Below are positions 57,700 to 64,000 of a DNA stretch of 64,000 nucleotides, piece after piece. Made by a program: the position numbers and the translations under genes. Where the stretch lies: NCBI RefSeq assembly GCF_026210795.1, contig NC_089453.1:3226501-3290500 (forward strand). Direction: 5' to 3'. This DNA comes from Rhizophagus irregularis (Eukaryota > Glomeromycota > Glomeromycetes > Glomerales > Glomeraceae). Within the stretch, counting starts at the first letter, position 1, and every line of letters begins with the position of its first letter. The notes below the pieces were generated by a model, which saw only the letters and a program-made list of their open reading frames with translations, searched no databases and had not been told where the DNA came from.

Positions 57700-58504
57700 T
57701 TTTTTTTTTTTCCAAAAATAATACTGGCATGGTGAACTGTGGGGTCTCCTCGATTTGGTAATGTAAATATTACAATTTAATAAAAAATTTTTAATGAAAA
57801 ATTAATAAATTATTTATTTTATATCATATTTATTTTTTGAAAATTGCTAGGCGATTATCGCCTGGGACCTCGATCACGTGACAGAATTAATATTTTGATT
57901 GGCCAGATTGGCCACATGATCGCGTCATGTTTGTTTATCGAATCTCGTTTTTAGTATAGGTTCGTTTCCTCAGTTTTTTCGGTCTCAGTTTTTTTCGGTC
58001 TCAAGGTATTTTTCTTTTCTTTTATTTTTATTTCTAACTTACATTCTGCTTACACTTTGTTTCTTACTACTCTATTTCATTATTTTTAGGTCCTTTAGTC
58101 CTTCCGGTTCTGCAATTAAGGTTCAGTTGTTTTTCACTTTACGTTTCGTTTCTTTATTTTTTTATTATTTTTATTTTGTTACTGTTTCATATTTCGGTTT
58201 TCAATAATTTTATTTCATTTTTTTTTAGATATTTTAGTTCTTTCGGTTCTACAATTAATAAAGGTATGTTTTTTTATTTTTTATTTTATTTTTTTTATTT
58301 CGTTTCTATCTTATATTTCGTTCCTTACTAACTTCAATTTTTTTTACTTTATGGTTTTATTTTTTACTTGGTTTCCTATCATTACCCAACCTCCTATCAT
58401 CATCATTTTTTTATTTTTTGTATTACTTCTCATTATTCCATCCTTTCGTCTCCCATTATTTTCTATTACAACTTTTCATTTTCTATTATCTCTTTTTCTC
58501 TCCT
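57700..58504 (+). repeat. Pyrimidine-rich leader to the minisatellite
   Basis: Includes TTTTTTCGGTCTCAGTTTTT, CTTTAGTCCTTCCGGTTCTG and ATTTTAGTTCTTTCGGTTCT, roughly repeated, and matches the tract at 8.9-9.1 kb. Before it (57850-57940) are ATCGCCTGGGACCTCGATCA and TTGGCCAGATTGGCCACATG, short GC-richer pieces. Confidence 0.45.
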
Positions 58505-58970
58505 GTTTACTTCCCATCATTTCCTTTTGCCTCTCATCACTCCTTTTCGTCTTCCATCAACTCCTCTTCATCTTCCCATCACTTCTTTTCGTCCCTCATC
58601 ACTCCGTATCGTCTCCCCTTACTCCTCTTCATCTTCCCATCACTTCTTTTCGTCTCCAATCGCTCCTTTTCGTCTCCCATCACTAATATTCGTCTCCCAT
58701 CACTTCTTTTTGTTTCTAATCACTCCTTATCGTCTCCCATCACTCCTCTTCGTCTCCCAACGCTTCTCTTCATCTTCCTATCACATCTTTTCGTCTCCCA
58801 TCACCCCTTTTTACCTTTAATCACTCTTCTTCGTCTCCCATCACTTCTTTTTGTCTCTCATCACTCCTTATCGTCTCCATCACTTCTTCTCATCTTCCAT
58901 CACTCCTCTTCATCTTCCCATCACTTCTTTTCGTCTTCCATCACTCCTTTTAATCTCTCATCATGTCCTA
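58505..58970 (+). repeat. 20-base minisatellite, about 23 units
   Basis: The unit is close to CCATCACTTCTTTTCGTCTC, repeated head to tail with frequent TTCATCTT and CTCC variants. The 20-base period means successive units shift frame, so all three plus frames stay open. The long overlapping open frames here are therefore artefacts. Two stray units occur at 34459-34496. Confidence 0.85.
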
Positions 58971-60262
58971 TTTCTCCTTTTTGTTTCCTATCACTTCTCA
59001 TTACTCTTTTTCATCTTCTATTACTTTCCATTACTCCATTGTTGTTTCATTTTTTTTATTAGCATCTTTCTTCTTGATCATTGTAATTTACTTATCTTTT
59101 TTATTTATTGTTATTGTTTTTTTTATTTGTATTGCTTCATTAAAAATAAATACGGTGATTTTTTTCTTTAAAATCGTAAATGTGTGACTTAAATTTTAAT
59201 ATTTGCAAATAAAAATAAAATTTCATTAAAATAAGATTTATTTTGAATAAATGTGTTTGCAAAAAATTTTTTTAAAAAATATCTTCGCAATAAAATTTTA
59301 AGTTTAACCGATCAAAAGTTAAAAAAATCAGCCATCAGCCGATTTACTATATATTGTACATCATGTGACATATTTGAAAAAAAAAACCCAGATGATCGCC
59401 CAGGCGACAATCACCCAGGCGAGGTTAGCAATTCCCTTATTTTTTTACAGTTGAATATCAAAATTGGAGAGTACATATGCTATAAAGACAATAATGGAAG
59501 AAATTGGGACGTCTTTTAGTTATTTTGAATGATGATAATAGCTATAAATTAAAGGTACAACGTATACTAACTTATAATGAACTTCCAAGACAATTTCAAA
59601 GCAATTTTTCCATTACTTAGTGCTAACTTACTCATGAATTCAATTGGCATAGTACCATCCCAATTCTATTTAAACATCTAAATGACATTGGATAAAAATT
59701 GAAGTTTCTGCAAAGTATGAACTGTTTTATTAGGCTTTCATAATAGGTATTTTTTAACAAATCTCTTATTTAATCAGTCAACTCTTGAAAAATATTGATT
59801 AGTCTCGAATTATTATTTCTTTTTTTTCAAATCACGTGGGTAGCTTACAGGTATATGTTGCGCAGATACGTCATTGAAATTAAGTGACGTTTGCTGATAA
59901 ATCCGGCTTCTATTGCGAAGAGTCTTCATGGTATTGCAAATAAAAAACTAAGTGACCCGAGCAATGTAGTCAAATATTTTTCTCGTGGCGGTTGGTACAA
60001 TCTTTTAGACCGTACATGCTGATGTTTTATTGCTCGAGCGTATATGCATGTTAATACAGGGTAATTTAAGAAATCTGGATCGGCAAATTATTGAGCTAGC
60101 AATATGATTGCCAGCGGGACTTTTATTCTCGCATATTCTCAAAATTATTACGTATATTATTGTCCTTAATGATCTTTATATATGGATAGCAGTCCCGTTG
60201 ATCAGATTTTCGTGATGCGATCATATTAACGTAATCCCCCGAAAGCGTAAAACAAAATCGAT
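58971..60262. other. Intergenic, no supported gene
   Basis: T-rich to 59160, then mixed. AGATGATCGCCCAGGCGACA near 59392 resembles GATTATCGCCTGGGACC at 57852 in opposite sense. Base composition becomes less AT-biased from 59820 toward the putative promoter at 60273. Confidence 0.35.
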
Positions 60263-60272
60263 CCTGTGAATT

Positions 60273-61030
60273 ATATAAAAAGGTGATGCCTGGTTAGTGA
60301 ATCCTTTTATCCCCCTTGTGCAAGTAAAACGAAAAAATCAAGCGAAACAATATTATTTACATCATTAATATTATCATTCAAACGAACGAGTATACTCCGC
60401 AAAGTAATAATAAAGTAAGTTGGCTTATTGCTCGGCTAGTTTCTTTAAACATGTCATCACGATGTTAATCGATTTTCCCGCCTCTTAGATGTTCCAAAAT
60501 AAACCAAGACATATTACTTCCTCCGGTTCCTCTTATATATCGGCATTTTGATCTTCGCTGAAAAAATCCTTGATCACCTTCACGCGTATAATAAGCGCAG
60601 TGAAATAATTAGCTGTATCACGAAAATATAAAATTGCTGTGGCTTTCCATCATCTGATTTCTAGCATCAACAAAATTTGGCACAGTATATCATCCGGCAA
60701 TGGCATCGATGTTTGGCGCAGTATCGAACTGACGATAAAAAAATCAAAATATTATGAGGTGGTATGGAATGTTATTAAAATAGTGGTAAGCGTGAATTGG
60801 AAGCCCTCACCTTGCTTTATTCTTCCTATAGGTTCGAAATCATTTCATCTCGGGGAAGTTCTCTTGTGGGAAATAATCTATTACATAGTCTATGAGTGGG
60901 AGTGATTTAGATAGACGAAAATTCTGTATATATAAGTGGTGTAACTTATTTCGAAATTCTAGTGCAGAGAAAGATTTCGCTGAATATTATCTGAAAAATA
61001 TAAAAACGTTAATAAAGTTTGCTTCTTAAC
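60273..61030 (+). ncRNA. Putative short spliced transcript, coding status unknown
   Basis: A TATA-like ATTATATAAAAAGG begins near 60271. About 140 bases on is a consensus donor GTAAGTTGGC (60413), with its acceptor CGCCTCTTAG at 60489. The first base after it starts ATGTTCCAAAATAAACC, a 20-codon frame (MFQNKPRHITSSGSSYISAF). A second likely intron runs from GTGGTAAGCG (60785) to TCCTATAG (60832). AATAAAG at about 61010 is a possible poly-A signal. A further open frame spans 60613-60784 (AFHHLISSINKIWHSI). No homologue recognised; it may encode a micropeptide or be non-coding. Confidence 0.35.
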
Positions 61031-61133
61031 TTTTGTAAGCATATATGTTAAGCGAATAAATTCATTTTTGCGAATCGCTATTGCAATTGAAATTTGAATA
61101 ACAGAAATCTTTGTAGAAATCGAAAGAGTCGGT

Positions 61134-61325
61134 TCACGATAGCAATATGGCACCACACTGTGGAACAGTACAGCAACCCATCACCATTTTTGCGAAACGA
61201 ATTACGTCGTGAGCCCGCTCCTTAGCACAACACCTACGAGCAGTCTGGGGAGCGAACATCCCAGTCCCCGCAGGTCTTACAAGGCCAGGATACGCCTGTA
61301 GAAAAGCAGGTAGACTGAACACACA
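61134..61325. other. GC-rich island of unknown nature
   Basis: About 190 bases clearly richer in GC than anything nearby (GTGAGCCCGCTCCTTAGCAC, GGGGAGCGAACATCCCAGTC, CCCCGCAGGTCTTACAAGG). On the minus strand one frame is open for 62 codons without an ATG, and another gives WPCKTCGDWDVRSPDC with three cysteines. No known RNA or protein is recognised. Confidence 0.35.
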
Positions 61326-61660
61326 TAATCATAAAAAACACTTTCCTCCTGAAAGTATCGTTTTACTATTGTCAAGATAGGGACTTCTTATCGAGCTGTT
61401 ACAAATAAATCAATTAACCGTTCACTAGTGCCGAAGAAAAGCCCCGAGTTCGGACTATCAATGACGAAAATTAATAACGTAAGTTCATCTACATGTAACG
61501 CATTTTAAAGCTTTTACTTTAGATAATACATATTTATTACTTAATCGATTAAATGAATATACTTTTAAAGGATCACAAGAGGAAATGAAAGGTGAATATT
61601 TAATGTTTGATGAAACTAAGAATAAAAAACACAACAACATTCGGAATAGGAAGATATAAA

Positions 61661-61847
61661 TGTTGTGCCTCAGATTGATTCTTGCCTCAGATTAAAACTC
61701 ACGCTGCGTGAGATCAACACCAGATCACGTGCATTACATATATGGTAATTTTACTATGTAGAATGTAGATCATCACGTGTATATACATAATTCGTCACAT
61801 CCTATTGGTAGTTTTAATCTGAGGCAAGAAATCAATGAGGCACAACA
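61661..61847. mobile_element. MITE, 187 bases, TGTTGTGCCTCA ends
   Basis: TGTTGTGCCTCAGATTGATT with CTTGCCTCAGATTAAAACT at the left is mirrored by AGTTTTAATCTGAGGCAAG with AAATCAATGAGGCACAACA at the right. Flanks share TAAA, a weak 4-base duplication candidate. Non-coding. Confidence 0.75.
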
Positions 61848-63192
61848 TAAACAACCTTAATGCAAAAACTAAAACTTATTTCATAATATAACACGTAAGT
61901 TATTTTTTGATCCTATTATTATAATAATTGCATATTTTAGTGATGACCCAATACCATTCCCGCTAATTAAGATTTAAATTAGTTACTTTTTTTAATAGAT
62001 TAAATTTTTTTTCTTTATTAATTTATTTAATAAATAATCTATTTAGTACATAATTAGTTTTAGATTACTCCTTTTTAATTTAGTGGATAATATACTTTTA
62101 ACAGACTCTTGATCAGTGGCTTGTTATTACGCGATAAATAGATGAAAATAAGATTTAATTTAATGATAAACATTGCCATATACTGTATAGTATTACAATC
62201 TCTGGATTTTCAAATTTTGTAACAGGTAACAATTTAAAGGTTAAGTTCGCTTATCTGATTATCTTACAATATACAATTGCAGATAGAGAAGCTAAGTAAT
62301 AATTTTTTAGAATTTTAATGATATTCGAAATTATATGAAAATATAGTATAAAAAATAATAAAAATAGTATAAATATTAAATTCAAAGTTACAAGCTGCAC
62401 CGCTGCGTTCGAGATGCATCTTCTTTCACGTGATTGAATACAAAGTGATTGAAAAAAAAAAATAATATCACAATAAGCGGAATCAAAAATTCTGATAATG
62501 ACGACTGCGGCTTAAATAGTATTGTCCACATTCAAATATTAATTTATCAGTTAATAATTATCGCTTTATTAAAAAAAAAATTGGTCAATATATATGTTGA
62601 GACAACTAAAGTCAAGAAATTATAATCTGTTATTACTCGCTATTAAATTATTGGTATCGAAGGAGTTTGATTTTAATTTTTCTATTCTTCTTTTTTTTAA
62701 TTTCCCTTTTCTTTTCTTTTTTTCATTTTTTTTCTTCTTTTTTAGGTTTGTCTCTTGACTTACCTTAAAATTATTTGTAGTTCAACAAGGTGAAAGTACT
62801 CCTTTGAAATAGTGAGAACGAGCACGTACAATTACCGAATGAGCACGAAATTATTTTCATCGACTTGAATCAGCATCATTTAAGGAAAGATATTGGAATA
62901 GGATAATGATGTCATTTTAAGAATAAAGAGATTACAAATGGAAAAAAGTTTTTCATTGAATGATTTATTATTGTTTATTGTGAAACTTAACTAGTATTTA
63001 AAAATTATTGATCGATGAGTTTTTACTGTATATAGTGAACTGCGTATGATCAGCAGCAGGCCTATCCTATGTTTGTATTGTACAAGATTCTCAGCCTTTG
63101 TGAAACTAAGTATAGTATATTTAATCATTTTTTGTTTTTAATTTATCTTATTTTATTTTTTTTTTACGTTCTCATAACGAAGGAAGGTCGTA
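61848..63192. other. Upstream region of the third CBM20 gene
   Basis: No gene seen. A long T/C tract (62690-62745) and ATCAGCAGCAGGCCTATCCT near 63049 are the notable pieces. ACTGTATATAGTGAAC at 63027 could be a TATA-like core about 165 bases before the start. Confidence 0.35.
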
Positions 63193-64000
63193 TGGAAAAT
63201 AATACATTATCATTCACATTTCATATTCTTTTGCCAGAGAACATTGAAGAAAATGGTCAGCCCGTAGTTCTTGGCAATGTAAAAGAATTAGGATCTTGGA
63301 ATAATCCTATCGTAAAACTTCGTCAACCATTCCCTCAAAATCCAACATATTGGAAATCCGATCCAGTTGCTATTTCGGTATCAAATTTTGGAAATGTTCA
63401 ATATAATTATGCTATTCATACACCTAAATTCACGTTATTTGGAAGAGAAGGAAAAATTATATTTGAAGGAATTGATGTTCAAGATAGGCGCACATTGAAT
63501 ATTAAGATAACTGATCAATTTGATATATGGAGAATACGCGGATTTGCCTTTGTAGATTATATTTACGATTCTACTGAGGTTAATAATTTTAAAGATAAAG
63601 TTGTGGAATATCAACGTTTATTAATTCTTCATAATGATCTAACGATACGCGCGTCAAATCCCAAATTTATTATCAATCGAATCGATAATAACCTTAAAGG
63701 AAAACGATTATTTTTATGTATTCTCTTAGGGTATTATATATCAAAAAGAGAAGGTTCTCCTTATGTATTACTTGATAATTTCCCATCTAACTTATTACTT
63801 AATGCTTTTGAGGATTATAAACAAGAAATTTTACCTAAAGACTCCAAAGATCAAATGTATACTGCTATCTTAACTTTAATCAAGCATAATGCTTTTCAGA
63901 TGAAATTTGATTGGCTCATTATTTTTACAATCGCTTCTGAAGTTGATCCTGATTACACCTTCATTGATCATTTAAAAGCCTTAAAATATTCTGATGAAAA
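63193..64000 (+). CDS. CBM20 RNF213-like gene, N-terminal part, cut by the window end
   Basis: The ATG at 63193 is preceded by GAAGGAAGGTCGT and opens a frame of 269 codons without a stop to the window end. It starts FTFHILLPENIEENGQPVVL and carries ELGSW, YWKSDPV and FDIWRIRGFAFVDYIYDS. The rest parallels exon 1 of the 48-kb gene (NDLTIRASNPKFII, CILLGYYISKREG, HNAFQMKFDWLIIF). Exon 1 in that gene is 296 codons, so the donor should lie just beyond the window. It is on the opposite strand to the other two copies. Whether it continues into a stalk and AAA part cannot be seen. Confidence 0.85.

Noticed and set aside
58351-59187. Several long overlapping plus-strand frames up to 214 codons
   Set aside because: All lie on a 20-base minisatellite without stops in any frame; the predicted proteins are repeats of the same low-complexity unit shifted in phase.
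59253-59519. 88-codon plus frame starting at a non-ATG codon
   Set aside because: No recognisable domain, no ATG context, and no splice or promoter support.
60826-60846. GGTTCGAAATC resembling a tRNA B box
   Set aside because: No T-stem pairing, acceptor stem or anticodon arm could be built around it; it is next to a splice acceptor.
1-64000. CRISPR array or bacterial origin
   Set aside because: The tandem arrays have no unique spacers of constant length, and spliced genes throughout show a eukaryotic nuclear origin.

Overview
The window reads as a nuclear segment of an AT-rich, transposon-dense eukaryote, most likely an arbuscular mycorrhizal fungus of the Rhizophagus type. This rests on very low GC, introns of about 55-90 bases with GTAAGT-like donors and TAG/AAG acceptors, an amplified CBM20-RNF213-like family, a kinase-domain fragment, and decayed repeat copies almost everywhere else. 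The species call is inference. No tRNA, rRNA, CRISPR array or bacterial operon was seen.

Layout. Positions 1-5100 hold decayed copies of a small coiled-coil gene family, a LINE-type reverse transcriptase remnant and a MITE. Positions 5100-21020 form a nested palindrome centred near 13.0 kb. Its outer arms (about 5100-8230 and 18840-21020) are diverged. Its inner arms (about 10120-12022 and 13836-15780) are nearly identical and carry two divergent copies of the coiled-coil gene plus an identical 69-base hairpin. Positions 21-35 kb are a mosaic: inverted-repeat elements, an acidic pseudogene, a two-exon coiled-coil gene, a five-copy 54-base tandem array, a segment duplicated from the palindrome spacer that has received a TTAA-flanked MITE and a poly-A retroelement, and a Tc1/mariner-like transposase remnant.

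The main gene, on the minus strand from 48049 to 35260, is a 12-exon giant of 3964 codons reconstructed here in phase throughout. It has an N-terminal CBM20-like domain, a long stalk and two AAA+ units with Walker A/B motifs typical of RNF213 (mysterin), but no RING or RZ zinc-finger cysteines. Two relatives lie downstream: a short two-exon paralogue (57522-55833) that stops in the stalk, and a plus-strand copy from 63193 that runs off the window end. The window is therefore a local cluster of CBM20-RNF213-like genes.

Positions 48.7-55.8 kb hold low-complexity tracts, a broken MULE transposase with a hAT-type MITE inside its coding sequence, a second copy of the poly-A retroelement and a truncated kinase. 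Positions 57.7-63.2 kb hold a 20-base minisatellite, a small spliced transcription unit with TATA and AATAAA signals, and another MITE.

Several insertions could be dated relative to their hosts, because target-site duplications or an empty-site copy are present in the same window.
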